DNA of 64,000 bases from Turneriella parva (GCA_020719945.1 DYPL01000001.1:29404-93403); one strand, 5' to 3'. Positions 32,607 to 41,339 are shown, counted from the first letter of the stretch. Notes: generated by a model from the letters alone, not told the origin. Numbers and translations: made by a program.

Positions 32607-33773
32607 ATGTTCGCAGAAACCGGTTTAACAGCTTTGCGGGCTCTTGCCGTTAAGCTTACAAATTTCCGGTGTTATCCCTCTCTGGAAATTTCAATGGACA
32701 GCGATCTTGTTTTGATTACGGGCCACAACGGTGCTGGCAAAACGTCTATTCTCGAAGCGGTTTCTGTTATTTCTTCCCTTAAATCCTTTCGGGGCGCAAA
32801 AGACCAAACCATGGTTCAATGGAGCCAAGACTTTTATTCCATTCAGTTGCGGTATCGGATATCCGCTGGAGAGGAAGAAGTTCGGCTGGCTTATGGAAAA
32901 AATCCGGGAACCTCCGGGCCCATGCAGAGAAAAATTACTCTCAATCGAGAACAGGTTATTAAATCGGCGGATTTGCTGGGCAGATTCCGCTCGGTTGTTT
33001 TTTCTCCCGATGATATTTCGATCGTGGATTCTGCTCCCGGAGTTCGAAGAAAATTCTTTGATCTCATTTTATCAACCATGTATCCCGCTTACTTTAGTGC
33101 CCTGCGCCATTATCAAAAGTCTTTAGATATGAGATCTTCTCTGTTGAAATCCGGCGAAAAAAGAGCAGATGTGTTTGATGCCATTGAGTCTGAGATGGCG
33201 ATTCACGGCGCCTCTTTGCAGGCCTACCGACTGGAGTTTGCTAAAAAATACAGCCAGCCTTTTGGGGAGTATATTGAGCAAATTTCCGGTGGGAAAGATT
33301 CATGGACGCTCGTGTATCGGCCTTCGGTAGAGGGCGGCGAGCAAACAGAGATATTTAGAGCGGCTATGCAGAGTCGACGGGGAAAAGATTTTGTTGTAAA
33401 GCAGAATACTGCCGGAGTACAGAGGGATCTCTGGAAAATAGAAAACCCGCAGAGTGGACAGGATCTTTCTGATATTGCATCGCAGGGCCAAAAGCGGACG
33501 GCGGCTCTATCCCTTAAAATGTCTCAGTATGCGTATTATACCCGGGTTACGCGGCAAATTCCTGTTCTGCTGATAGACGATGTACTCAATGAGTTAGATC
33601 TTTCGCGTCGAAAGCAGTTTATTCAGTTTCTTCATAAAACCGGACAGGCTATTGTCACGACCACGGATGTAACTGGAATGGAAGACTTTCTAGAAGAAAG
33701 GGCAGGCAGAACCAGCATAACGCATTATGAAATTTCGGGCGATAATATTCCTGTGGCCCGCAGACTGCTATAG
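32607..33773 (+). CDS. recF: DNA replication and repair protein RecF
   Basis: SMC-like ATPase loading RecA at gaps with RecOR. 388 residues: N-terminal LTNFRCYPSLEI, Walker A GHNGAGKTS at residues 39-47, ABC-signature-like DIASQGQKRTAALSLKMSQ near residue 290, and Walker B PVLLIDDVLNELD near residue 325. An AGAGG ribosome site lies nine bases before the ATG. The dnaN-recF order is the usual one. Confidence 0.96.
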   Translation: MFAETGLTALRALAVKLTNFRCYPSLEISMDSDLVLITGHNGAGKTSILEAVSVISSLKSFRGAKDQTMVQWSQDFYSIQLRYRISAGEEEVRLAYGKNPGTSGPMQRKITLNREQVIKSADLLGRFRSVVFSPDDISIVDSAPGVRRKFFDLILSTMYPAYFSALRHYQKSLDMRSSLLKSGEKRADVFDAIESEMAIHGASLQAYRLEFAKKYSQPFGEYIEQISGGKDSWTLVYRPSVEGGEQTEIFRAAMQSRRGKDFVVKQNTAGVQRDLWKIENPQSGQDLSDIASQGQKRTAALSLKMSQYAYYTRVTRQIPVLLIDDVLNELDLSRRKQFIQFLHKTGQAIVTTTDVTGMEDFLEERAGRTSITHYEISGDNIPVARRLL

Positions 33774-33810
33774 TCGGTAATGGTACTAAAGAATCTTAAT
33801 ACCATGCCGA
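33774..33810 (+). terminator. Stem-loop after recF
   Basis: TCGG-TA-ATGGTA (33774-33785) pairs with TACCAT-G-CCGA (33800-33810) around a 14-base loop, starting at the end of recF. There is no T-run, so termination is uncertain. Confidence 0.35.
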
Positions 33811-33819
33811 TAGCATAGT

Positions 33820-34674
33820 GTGGTCCGACTGTTTGTTCTTGTAGTTCTGCCAGCATTTATCCATGCCAATATTGGAATACCGCGCATACAATCTCTGGAA
33901 TATTCTGATCTTCAAATCCAAGAACAGAGAAAAGAAACCGCTGAAAACCTTCACAGAATTGCAAGCGGTGAAATGCCTTCTCTGCGCTTTCGTTTGTACC
34001 GCCTTAAAAAAGAAGATAACTTTTTTACAGTAATGGCAAAAACAATGCTCGATCATGATACACTTTCTACGGTCAACAATCTTGAAACTCTGTGGTCACA
34101 TTCTCCCGGTGACGAATGGATTATTCCCAATGCAAGAGGGATAGCCATTCAGGGCCAGCCTGCAGAGATTGCTCGTCAATACAAAGTACCTCTTTCCGCC
34201 GTGTTCAGCATGCCGGGTCATCCGGGGTTTTATTTTATTCCCGGTGGAAAACTTGCCGTGGAGCAAAAGGGTTTCCTGAATTTAACAGCTTTTATTAGAC
34301 CCGTTTCTGGCAAGGTGACTTCGCGCTTTGGAAAACGATCGGATCCATTTACCCACAAGGAAAAGTTTCACAAGGGAATTGATATTGCCTGCGAAATTGG
34401 AACTCCCGTAGTTGCGGCTGCTTCTGGAACGGTAGAATTTGTCGGGTGGAAAAGCGGCTATGGAAAAACGGTGATTATAGACCATGGAAACGGATACAAA
34501 ACTCTCTATGGCCATTTGAGCAGTTACTCTATTGAGCGCGGCTCCAAGGTAGAGCAGGGAAAAAAAATAGCCCTTTCCGGAAATACGGGTAGATCGACAG
34601 GAGCGCACCTTCACTTTGAAGTAAGAAAAGGCGGCACGCCGCAACGCCCGCTGTTTGCAGAGCACGGCATATAG
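33820..34674 (+). CDS. Secreted M23-family murein endopeptidase with LysM-like region
   Basis: Peptidoglycan DD-endopeptidase of the LytM/M23 class or a regulator of one. Signal peptide at 1-16 (VRLFVLVVLPAFIHA), a LysM-like part around residues 58-105 (LKKEDNFFTVMAKTMLDHDTL, then DEWIIPNARG), and an M23 domain from about residue 160. Zinc ligands are present: HKGIDIA (H184 and D188) and HLHFEV near residue 268, so it is probably catalytically active. The start is a GTG. A small terminator-like hairpin follows the stop. Confidence 0.92.
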   Translation: MVRLFVLVVLPAFIHANIGIPRIQSLEYSDLQIQEQRKETAENLHRIASGEMPSLRFRLYRLKKEDNFFTVMAKTMLDHDTLSTVNNLETLWSHSPGDEWIIPNARGIAIQGQPAEIARQYKVPLSAVFSMPGHPGFYFIPGGKLAVEQKGFLNLTAFIRPVSGKVTSRFGKRSDPFTHKEKFHKGIDIACEIGTPVVAAASGTVEFVGWKSGYGKTVIIDHGNGYKTLYGHLSSYSIERGSKVEQGKKIALSGNTGRSTGAHLHFEVRKGGTPQRPLFAEHGI

Positions 34675-34687
34675 AGGTTCCCTCTAT
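34671..34687 (+). terminator. Short hairpin at the end of the M23 gene
   Basis: ATAGAGG-TTC-CCTCTAT (34671-34687), overlapping the stop codon and followed by TTATTTCC. A weak intrinsic terminator. Confidence 0.4.
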
Positions 34688-34910
34688 TTATTTCCTGAGA
34701 AAGGTCTGAAAAAGTTTGCCTTCTGCTCGGTTCGCGTTCAGACCTTACTTCCGGTCCATGGATGGATCGGCAAAACGCGCAGAAAACGACCTGTGCCGAG
34801 CCACTTGCACTGAGCTTGTCGAAGTGAGTCGAGCATAGTTTTCGCCCCAGTGTATTGCGCTCTGAATGCGTAGCAAGCCGTTGGCAAAAAGTCCACACAG
34901 AGGGATTTTT
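34688..34910. repeat. Gene-free segment with dispersed repeat and palindromes
   Basis: No gene found. It holds an inverted repeat AAGGTCTGAA (34701-34710) with TTCAGACCTT (34737-34746), followed by a CTTCCGGTC...ATCGG tail that recurs near 46276-46320. It also holds a separate palindrome with arms CACTT/AAGTG (34802-34826) containing CACTGAGCTTGTCGAAG, a sequence of the type found as extragenic palindromic repeats in many bacteria. Confidence 0.5.
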
Positions 34911-35657
34911 TCAGAGTTTAGCTAAAAGAAATCTGGCTTCCCGCACAACGATGGGATCCTTATTGGTTGATGCAATGGACTGAATCCTCTGCCTTGCGCG
35001 CGGGTCAGGTATCTTGATGAGCTGGTCCATAATCACGATAATTTCTATGGGGTCTTCGTACACGTAACTGCGTTTAATGAGATACGTATATGCGCGTGGA
35101 TCCTGGTACCAGATGAGCGTATCGTACACTTCGCGCAAGACATTTATATTCTTCTCTTTTAGCATCAGGAGAATTCCGGAAAAGTAGGCTTTTTTGCCGC
35201 GTTCACTCGGAAAGTTGCTTATGTTGCGCACTGCAATTTCGCGGACCATCCATTCAGGATCGCGAAGCATTTCGCCAGATAGCTTCAGCTCCTGGTCGTC
35301 GTTGGGAAAAGAAATCAGAGTGACGAGCGCATGGTAGCGCAGCATGGCGCTGTTTGTTTTGAGCATGGGGGGAATATGGCTGATATTATTTGCCAGCGAA
35401 AATTGTTCCGTTACCTTCAGGGCTTCTATCTGGACTCTTTCGTGCTGCGTTAAAAGGCCGGCCAGAATAATTTCGTGCTCTTCTACGGTAGAGGGAGCAA
35501 CCTGAAACGCGGAGAGTATTTCTACTTTCTCCTGCCAGTTTTGGGCCTTAAATTGTTCCAGAGTTATGGAAGGATTGCTCAACGCAACCTCTCGCTTTTT
35601 TGGGCTGGCACAACGGATGGCAAGAACGGCAAGGAGCAATAGTGCGTAGGGTTTCAT
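34911..35657 (-). CDS. Putative lipoprotein with HEAT-like repeats
   Basis: 248 residues from the ATG at 35657. The N-terminus KPYALLLLAVLAIRCAS is a lipoprotein signal with cysteine at the cleavage site. The mature part has HEAT-like helical repeats (QIEALKVTEQFSLANNI, MLRYHALVTLISFPNDDQE, WMVREIAVRNISNFPSE, DPIVVREARFLLAKL). Probably a periplasm-facing scaffold at a membrane. It is directly downstream of the barrel gene and probably in its operon, so the two may work together. Function unknown. Confidence 0.75.
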   Translation of the reverse strand: MKPYALLLLAVLAIRCASPKKREVALSNPSITLEQFKAQNWQEKVEILSAFQVAPSTVEEHEIILAGLLTQHERVQIEALKVTEQFSLANNISHIPPMLKTNSAMLRYHALVTLISFPNDDQELKLSGEMLRDPEWMVREIAVRNISNFPSERGKKAYFSGILLMLKEKNINVLREVYDTLIWYQDPRAYTYLIKRSYVYEDPIEIIVIMDQLIKIPDPRARQRIQSIASTNKDPIVVREARFLLAKL

Positions 35658-35658
35658 G

Positions 35659-36738
35659 TCAGTACCGAAATTCAAATGTGGCTATTACTCTTTCTATCTG
35701 GTGGGACTCTGACCAGAAGAACGAAGAGAGGTAGGACGAGACGATAGAAAAATCTATCTTCAGTTTTTCCCCCCAAAAATCGCTTCCGGCGTATCCGCCA
35801 AGTCCTGCTGTAATCAGCCATTGTCTATCGTTTTTCCCGTCTGCTGAGTAGAAGTTTTCGGTGAGTAAACCACTGCGGAACAGAAGACCTTTCCAAAATG
35901 TAACGGGAAAGGTACCCCCGGCATGAATAGTAAAAAAGTCTGCAAATCCGGTTTCCATGGAGGGAACCAGATTTTCGTTGTTTTCGCGGTAGACAGCGCT
36001 TCGCCAGTCTAAATATTCTGTTTCGAGTGCGAGGATGATTTCTTTGTTTCTCCACGCTACTCCGGTGCGAAACAGGCCGGGCTGGCTTTCCTGAATGGGA
36101 GTGAGAGATACGGGCGATGGCAGGGAATACGATGCCCCGGGCCGGAACAGGGCCCCCCAGGAAAAAGATTCTCCCGTCCAAGATACAGAGAAAGAGGAAC
36201 TAAGCGCGTAGCCAAAGTACAGGTCGGACTGGTTGGCAAGTCCTAAACCCGCTGTGATGCCAGCGTTCCAGTGCCGCGATAGCGAAACAGCAAGTACTGG
36301 TTCTATGGTATAGTAGCGATAGCTGCCATCCGGATAGCCTCTCATAAACGGGGAATGTATGAGCAGGCCTGTAGAGTAATTACTCCAAAATGGCAAAAGG
36401 ACAGCGAGCAGCGGGAGCTCCGATGCCGATACAGCCTTATGCGCATTAAAGTGATCTACACGGGTAGAACCGAGCACGCTGAGCGCTGCGCCACCATGGA
36501 TGGCATTGGCTGCAAACGATGGATTATATGAAAGGTTTGATATATCTTGAGACCAAGACGTACCTGTATTGCCGGCGCCAGCGCCCGCTCCAGGAAACGT
36601 TGTTCCATACGGGCGGAACTCTGCATGGCTGTTCCATACGGGCCACAGGATTAAGACACCTGCCACAATGACGCGGGCGGTTGCCCTTTTAACGGCCAGT
36701 CCGATTTGATGATACCCGGCAATACAGGACACTGGCAA
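35659..36738 (-). CDS. Putative outer-membrane beta-barrel protein (FadL/UPF0164-like)
   Basis: About 359 residues. A signal-like stretch (KRATARVIVAGVLILWPVWNSHA) is followed by GTTFPGAGAGAGNTGTSWSQDISNLSYNPSFAAN, which resembles the GxxxGxAxxxDxxxxxxNPA pattern at the start of FadL and PorV-type barrels. Alternating strands and a C-terminal FEFRY follow. Hydrophobic substrate transport or an OM assembly role is likely but unproven. I chose the TTG at 36738 (AGGA upstream), or GTG at 36732, because the frame further upstream runs into the LOG gene. Confidence 0.65.
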   Translation of the reverse strand: MPVSCIAGYHQIGLAVKRATARVIVAGVLILWPVWNSHAEFRPYGTTFPGAGAGAGNTGTSWSQDISNLSYNPSFAANAIHGGAALSVLGSTRVDHFNAHKAVSASELPLLAVLLPFWSNYSTGLLIHSPFMRGYPDGSYRYYTIEPVLAVSLSRHWNAGITAGLGLANQSDLYFGYALSSSFSVSWTGESFSWGALFRPGASYSLPSPVSLTPIQESQPGLFRTGVAWRNKEIILALETEYLDWRSAVYRENNENLVPSMETGFADFFTIHAGGTFPVTFWKGLLFRSGLLTENFYSADGKNDRQWLITAGLGGYAGSDFWGEKLKIDFSIVSSYLSSFFWSESHQIERVIATFEFRY

Positions 36739-36754
36739 AAAATCCTGCCAACCC

Positions 36755-37582
36755 TTATTTTCCTTTGTCCGCAGAGAGATGAATTTCGGTGAGTCTGTCG
36801 ACGAGGTATTTATAGGCTTCTTCGACATCGTCCGAAAAGTGCAGATAGTTGAGATCGCTTTCATGTATCATCCCCCACTCGACAAACGTTTCAAAATGGA
36901 TCAGCTTTTTCCAGTATTCCGTTCCGTAAATTACTATTGGCAGAGGCTTGGATATTTTGCGCGTTTGAACGAGAGTGAGCAGTTCAAAGAGTTCATCCAT
37001 TGTGCCAAAACCTCCCGGAAAAACGACGAGGGCTTTCGCAAGATTCATGAGCCAGTATTTTCTCATAAAGAAGTAATGGAAGTCAAAGCTCAAAGACGGC
37101 GTGATATAGGGGTTGGGTTCCTGCTCAAATGGCAGCGAGATGTTGAGTCCCACGGAGAGGCCTTTGGCAAGGGAGGCTCCTCTGTTTGCCGCTTCCATCA
37201 TGCCGGGACCTCCGCCAGAGCAAATCAGAAATCTGCGATTGCTGGTTTTCGTGCGGTTAAGCTCTTTAGACCATTTAGTGAGTTTATAGGCAAGGCGCGC
37301 CGCATCCCGGTAATAACCAGATAATTTCTTTTGTATTTCGAAGCGTTCCCACTCGTCTGCGTCTGCGCCTTTCGCTTTTAGATCTCTCTCCAGCCTGCGT
37401 ATTTCAGAGGGAGATAAAGAACGTGCTGAACCAAAAAAGACGATGGTATCTTGCACGCGCATTTCTTTAAATTCTTGATCTGGAAAAATATATTCCGATA
37501 ATATGCGTATGGGGCGGGCATCCTTGGATTCTATAAATTCTGCGTTTTCAAAAGCGATAGGATTTCCCTTATTTCTTTTCAT
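36755..37582 (-). CDS. LOG-family protein (Rossmann fold, TIGR00730 type)
   Basis: 275 residues. The family motifs are intact: ICSGGGPGMMEAANRGA near residue 120 and FPGGFGTMDELFE near residue 190 (PGGxGTxxE). LOG proteins hydrolyse nucleoside 5'-monophosphates to free base and ribose 5-phosphate; the substrate here is unknown. An N-terminal region of about 40 residues (RPIRILSEYIFPDQEFKEM) precedes VFFGSARS. The first 74 bases overlap, head to head, the start of the divergent secreted-protein gene. Confidence 0.9.
   Translation of the reverse strand: MKRNKGNPIAFENAEFIESKDARPIRILSEYIFPDQEFKEMRVQDTIVFFGSARSLSPSEIRRLERDLKAKGADADEWERFEIQKKLSGYYRDAARLAYKLTKWSKELNRTKTSNRRFLICSGGGPGMMEAANRGASLAKGLSVGLNISLPFEQEPNPYITPSLSFDFHYFFMRKYWLMNLAKALVVFPGGFGTMDELFELLTLVQTRKISKPLPIVIYGTEYWKKLIHFETFVEWGMIHESDLNYLHFSDDVEEAYKYLVDRLTEIHLSADKGK
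37475..37502 (+). promoter_or_regulatory. Promoter inside the LOG gene, antisense to it
   Basis: TTGATC (37475-37480), 16-base spacer, GATAAT (37497-37502), then ATG at 37509 after six bases (an in-frame ATG at 37503 abuts the -10 box). No ribosome site. It drives the divergent gene from within the LOG coding sequence. Confidence 0.45.
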
Positions 37583-38165
37583 TTTGTTAAGTACGGCATT
37601 TTTCGCCGAAGGCCAAAGTCAAATTTATCCCCCTACACAGGGAAATGTATTTGCCGAAGATTCTGGCGTGCGTTCTACACGGGCGCGCGCCTGGCAGCCA
37701 CCACAGACTTCTACCGTGGTATCGCGTCTGCGGACAGAGCGTTATTTTTTTACTGAGGGACTTGGCCTTCACCATGTTCTGCTGGGCGAAGATGAGTTCG
37801 CTGTTGCAGCTCGCCTGGGACAGCCCATTCACAGAAACTATGCCTACCCGGAAACGCTGGAGTACATGGTAGACGGCTGGCGCATTGTGGCGACTTGTCA
37901 GGGTGGAGTTGTTAGACGGCTAAAATTGTTTCCCCTGCAAACCGGGGATCTGGAGAGTGCGCTTGGCGTGTTTCCCGGAAGCATGCAGCCCATCGCCGAA
38001 GACTTTATTCGCCACTATAAAACGACCCAGCTGTTTACATTGCCCGACGCCGTTCACATTTACTCTCGCGGTGTTTCTTACTACTGGGTTGCGTCCAGCG
38101 ACTCCATGAAATTGACAGCTATAGAAGTCTACGCGCCAACTCGATCTTTGCCGAAAAATAGATGA
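37509..38165 (+). CDS. Secreted protein of unknown function
   Basis: 218 residues from ATG 37509. An N-terminal stretch leads to a signal peptide (FPLFLFILLSTAFFAEGQSQ). The mature part has GLGLHHVLLGEDEFAVAARLGQPIHRNY, reminiscent of the SmpA/BamE-like GMsxxEVxxxLGxP pattern, then two similar beta-rich halves. A periplasmic protein with a BamE-like fold is possible, unproven. The start is fixed by promoter position rather than a ribosome site; 37503 and TTG 37524 are alternatives. It overlaps the LOG gene head to head and ends three bases before convergent corA. Confidence 0.65.
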   Translation: MGRASLDSINSAFSKAIGFPLFLFILLSTAFFAEGQSQIYPPTQGNVFAEDSGVRSTRARAWQPPQTSTVVSRLRTERYFFTEGLGLHHVLLGEDEFAVAARLGQPIHRNYAYPETLEYMVDGWRIVATCQGGVVRRLKLFPLQTGDLESALGVFPGSMQPIAEDFIRHYKTTQLFTLPDAVHIYSRGVSYYWVASSDSMKLTAIEVYAPTRSLPKNR

Positions 38166-38168
38166 TTT

Positions 38169-39068
38169 CTACTTTAGCCAGCCCGATTGTCTAAACCAGA
38201 TGTACAATCCCAGGGACATAAATGCCATAAATCCCAACGCAATGGGGTAGCCCAACGGCCACGCGAGTTCTGGCATGTGTTCAAAATTCATGCCATATAT
38301 GCCGGCAAGAAATGTGAGAGGCATAAAAAAAAGAGAGAAGATAGTGAGCAGGCGCATCACCTCTCCCGTCTTAAAAGATGCAATGGAAAGATGAACGGCA
38401 AGCAGATGGCTCGTCGCTTCCTGGAGTTCGTCGGCATTGTACAGCATGTGCGATGCCATTTCCACGGAATCCTGAAGATCTGCCGGATTATGGATAATGG
38501 ATTTAATTTCACGGCTGATGAGAATTTCTTTGTGCTGGGCCAGCATGCGTTTGTAAACATACGCCTTCTGTTTGATCCCATAAAGATCTTCGAGAATTTC
38601 CGTATTCCCTCTGTTCTTGAATATTTTCTCTTCTATAATGTCAATGGCATCCTGCTCGTTTTCTACTGCATCTTCGTACGTTTTTATAACGCTGTCTATC
38701 AGTTCCATAACAATCTCTTGCGGCGAGCCGAGTCCAGATAAAACCATCGATTTGATTCTGTGCGTGATAGAGTTTTCTTTGCGGTGCATGGTGATGAGAA
38801 AATCTTTTCCCATAAAGATAGAGATCTTGCGGGTAAGTTCGCGAACATTGGTACCCGTGTAATGGCATTCTTCATCAAAGTGGCGCAGCACCAAAAAGAA
38901 AATTTCTTCGAATTTTTCTATTTTGGGTAAATGTTTTGGGTCGAGTGCATCTTGCAGGGCAAGAGGGTGAAGCTTAAAGATTCTGGAAATTTCCTGGGCA
39001 TCTTCTTCTGTCTGATCAATAATGTCAATCCAATGGCACGATTCTGTTTGCAGAACGACTTCTATCAT
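38169..39068 (-). CDS. corA: CorA-type magnesium/cobalt transporter
   Basis: 299-residue pentameric divalent cation channel subunit. The soluble N-terminal domain includes HPLALQDALDPKHLPKIEKFEE. Two C-terminal transmembrane helices hold the signature LAGIYGMNFEHMPEL (GMN, selectivity) followed by the MPEL loop, ending in a short basic tail. It is divergent from lpoB; no operon partner. Confidence 0.95.
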   Translation of the reverse strand: MIEVVLQTESCHWIDIIDQTEEDAQEISRIFKLHPLALQDALDPKHLPKIEKFEEIFFLVLRHFDEECHYTGTNVRELTRKISIFMGKDFLITMHRKENSITHRIKSMVLSGLGSPQEIVMELIDSVIKTYEDAVENEQDAIDIIEEKIFKNRGNTEILEDLYGIKQKAYVYKRMLAQHKEILISREIKSIIHNPADLQDSVEMASHMLYNADELQEATSHLLAVHLSIASFKTGEVMRLLTIFSLFFMPLTFLAGIYGMNFEHMPELAWPLGYPIALGFMAFMSLGLYIWFRQSGWLK

Positions 39069-39114
39069 AGGGCTGAAAAAACAAATTCTGCGTGGCGCGT
39101 ATATCCCAAAAAGC

Positions 39115-39142
39115 TTGACGATAATGATAAATCTGCCACAAT
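39115..39142 (+). promoter_or_regulatory. Promoter of the LpoB-like gene, apparently leaderless
   Basis: TTGACG (39115-39120), 16-base spacer, CACAAT (39137-39142), then six bases to the ATG at 39149, with no ribosome site. Confidence 0.4.
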
Positions 39143-39148
39143 ACCACT

Positions 39149-39718
39149 ATGAAAAATATAAGAACGGCAATTCTTTTAACAGTACTGTTTTTCCTTTCCG
39201 GGTGCCAGTCTACGCAATACAAAGACTCCAAAAAAGCATCCGCATCTGTTCAGTGGGGTCCGGTTGAAATTAATTCCACTGTAGAAAAAATGACTGCGTC
39301 TCTGTATGCTTATCTCAAGGGAACAGACTCTGCTGCATTTCTCGCAGTAGATAAAGTGGCCAACCGCACGAGCGAACACATAGACACCAGAATGCTCATG
39401 AATGATATTACGACAAATCTGGTGAAAAGGCAGATTGTATTTATTGATCGCAGCAAGAGAGACAGCACAATGGAAGAAATCGAAATTGCGCAGACTGGAC
39501 TCATTGATTCGGAAACGGCCATTTCCGTGGGTAACCTGAAGTCGCCAAATTATCTTTTAAGCGGCGAGGTCACGGAGAACCTGCAATACAACAAAGGCAA
39601 AAAAATTCAGTATCTGGTAGTCACTATCCAGCTTACGGAATTGTCTACCGGAATTGTAAAATGGCAGGAACAGCAGAGATTTTTGAAAGAGTCTTCTGAA
39701 TCCGAAATCTCATGGTAA
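39149..39718 (+). CDS. LpoB-like outer-membrane lipoprotein (penicillin-binding protein activator family)
   Basis: 189 residues. A lipoprotein signal ends in LFFLSGCQS. The mature part matches the LpoB/COG3417 pattern: FLAVDKVANRTSEHIDTRMLMNDI, IVFIDRSKRD, and SPNYLLSGEV...YLVVTIQLTELSTGIVKWQEQQ. In E. coli LpoB activates PBP1b from the outer membrane; whether this one activates a penicillin-binding protein is inferred. It overlaps the next lipoprotein gene by seven bases and forms an operon with it. Confidence 0.85.
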   Translation: MKNIRTAILLTVLFFLSGCQSTQYKDSKKASASVQWGPVEINSTVEKMTASLYAYLKGTDSAAFLAVDKVANRTSEHIDTRMLMNDITTNLVKRQIVFIDRSKRDSTMEEIEIAQTGLIDSETAISVGNLKSPNYLLSGEVTENLQYNKGKKIQYLVVTIQLTELSTGIVKWQEQQRFLKESSESEISW

Positions 39719-41103
39719 CGCGCAGCATTGTATTCTCTTTCGCTTTGTTGCTGGCCTCGTGCACGGCAACTTCTTACCGCGACGATATAGCAAAAACGGA
39801 ACGCCTGTTTTACGACAATTCACTGCCATACCATGCTTCCAGAACACTCATCGAAAAAGTAAATAAGAACAGTCCCGATTCCCTGCTGTATTTAATGGAG
39901 GCGGGCTCTCTGCTGCATACAGCCGGTGACTTTGAAACGAGCAACCAGTTGCTCGCGAAGGCAAGTGCCATTGCGGCTAAATCGGTCACCAGCATTTCCG
40001 GCGAGACGGTTTCGCTGTTAACAAATGAGAAAGGTCAGAACTATAAACCCATTGTGTACGAACACATTGGCGTAAATCTTGTTTCTGGTCTTAATTATTT
40101 AGCCTTAAATATTGCAGAATCTGCATTGGTGGAATTTCGCAAGGTAAACTATCTTCTCGAAAAAGAAAATCAGAAGGGAAACAAAGCTCTGTCAGAAAAT
40201 CTCTTCGCCCGCCTTATGGCAGCCTATGCGGCAATTGCTCAAAAAGATTTCGAGTATGCTTATATAGAATTAAAGAAAATCCATGCGGTGCAACCCGGAC
40301 TGCAGCCGACAGGAATGTTGCTTTACTACACAGCACATCAGTTGCGCGAAAACCAGGAAGCAGAACAGTGGAAAAAAATGTACGGCCTGCCCGCTGTTTC
40401 GGCCAATGCGGTTCCGCTGGTGTTCGTTCACGAAGCCGGTAAAATTCCCGTGAGAAAATCGCGGGGTCGCCTGCTCGAAGAACCGGGAACACAGGCTTTG
40501 TTGGAGGCCGCCCTGCGCGTTGCCATTTATACGCAGTCTGCCGAGGGTGTAACCGTTTCTGCTGCCATGGCTGCCCTTGCAACGGTGGAGCACCCAATCC
40601 CGACCTACGAGCACAGAGACTACAGAGCCACTTCGGCAGAAATAGATCTCTCAGGCGCCAAAAGGCTTCAGGGGCGTACCGTGCAAATTACAAACATGGG
40701 AAATCTGTTTACCGGAAATATTGAAAAACAGTATCCAGAAATGAAAGAAAAAATGATACTGCGAATAGCGACAAAACTTGTTGCTTCGCTTGTAGCCCGT
40801 TTTGCAGCAGAGAAAATTGCAAAGGAGTCAGGGGCCTCCGGCGGGACAGCTCTCCTGACGGGCATTGTCGCGGGCGTTGCCGTGGGCATTACAACCATGG
40901 CCAGTGAATCACCGGATCTGCGATGCTGGCACACCCTTCCGGATTTTTACGGGGTAGCTGTGCTCATGGCAGAGCCAGGCGAATATACCGGTACCATTCG
41001 CTACATCGAAGGGCCAAAGGGTCTACTGTGGGAAAGAAGCTTGGAGCGCGTTGTAATCCAACCGGGGATACCCCTAATCTATTTAACGAGGACTAGTTAT
41101 TAA
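39712..41103 (+). CDS. COG3014-family lipoprotein
   Basis: 463 residues with a lipoprotein signal (FSFALLLASCTA), a helical TPR-like part (tetratricopeptide-like segments around residues 55-200, YLMEAGSLLHTAGDFETSNQLL), and a C-terminal part containing a hydrophobic glycine-rich stretch (TALLTGIVAGVAVGITTMAS). COG3014 members commonly sit beside LpoB-like proteins and are thought to act with them at the outer membrane, function not established. Overlaps the preceding gene; the next gene starts on its stop. Confidence 0.85.
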   Translation: MVTRSIVFSFALLLASCTATSYRDDIAKTERLFYDNSLPYHASRTLIEKVNKNSPDSLLYLMEAGSLLHTAGDFETSNQLLAKASAIAAKSVTSISGETVSLLTNEKGQNYKPIVYEHIGVNLVSGLNYLALNIAESALVEFRKVNYLLEKENQKGNKALSENLFARLMAAYAAIAQKDFEYAYIELKKIHAVQPGLQPTGMLLYYTAHQLRENQEAEQWKKMYGLPAVSANAVPLVFVHEAGKIPVRKSRGRLLEEPGTQALLEAALRVAIYTQSAEGVTVSAAMAALATVEHPIPTYEHRDYRATSAEIDLSGAKRLQGRTVQITNMGNLFTGNIEKQYPEMKEKMILRIATKLVASLVARFAAEKIAKESGASGGTALLTGIVAGVAVGITTMASESPDLRCWHTLPDFYGVAVLMAEPGEYTGTIRYIEGPKGLLWERSLERVVIQPGIPLIYLTRTSY

Positions 41104-41339
41104 TGAAGAAGATTTTTCTGATAATATTTTTGGCAAGTGTTTTGTACCCGCAGGAAAAGGGAGCAAGGATTGGAATTCTGGAAACTCCACAATCGACGCT
41201 TCCCTCTTCCTTGCGCAATATGGCTGAGTCCAGTGAACACGGACATGCCAGCGAAAAGGAAGTTCCCGCTCCAGAAATAAAAAAGATTGAAGAGGGCGCG
41301 GAGAAAACGGGGAAAAAGGGGCAGGCGCAGGAAAGCTGA
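41103..41339 (+). CDS. Small secreted charged protein, 78 aa
   Basis: A signal peptide (KKIFLIIFLASVLYPQ) is followed by about 60 polar residues rich in E, K, S and P with no obvious fold (EVPAPEIKKIEEGAEKTGKKG). The ATG overlaps the TAA of the COG3014 gene, so it is the third gene of the LpoB operon. Not recognised; a disordered periplasmic linker is plausible. It ends exactly where the convergent repeat protein ends. Confidence 0.6.
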   Translation: MKKIFLIIFLASVLYPQEKGARIGILETPQSTLPSSLRNMAESSEHGHASEKEVPAPEIKKIEEGAEKTGKKGQAQES

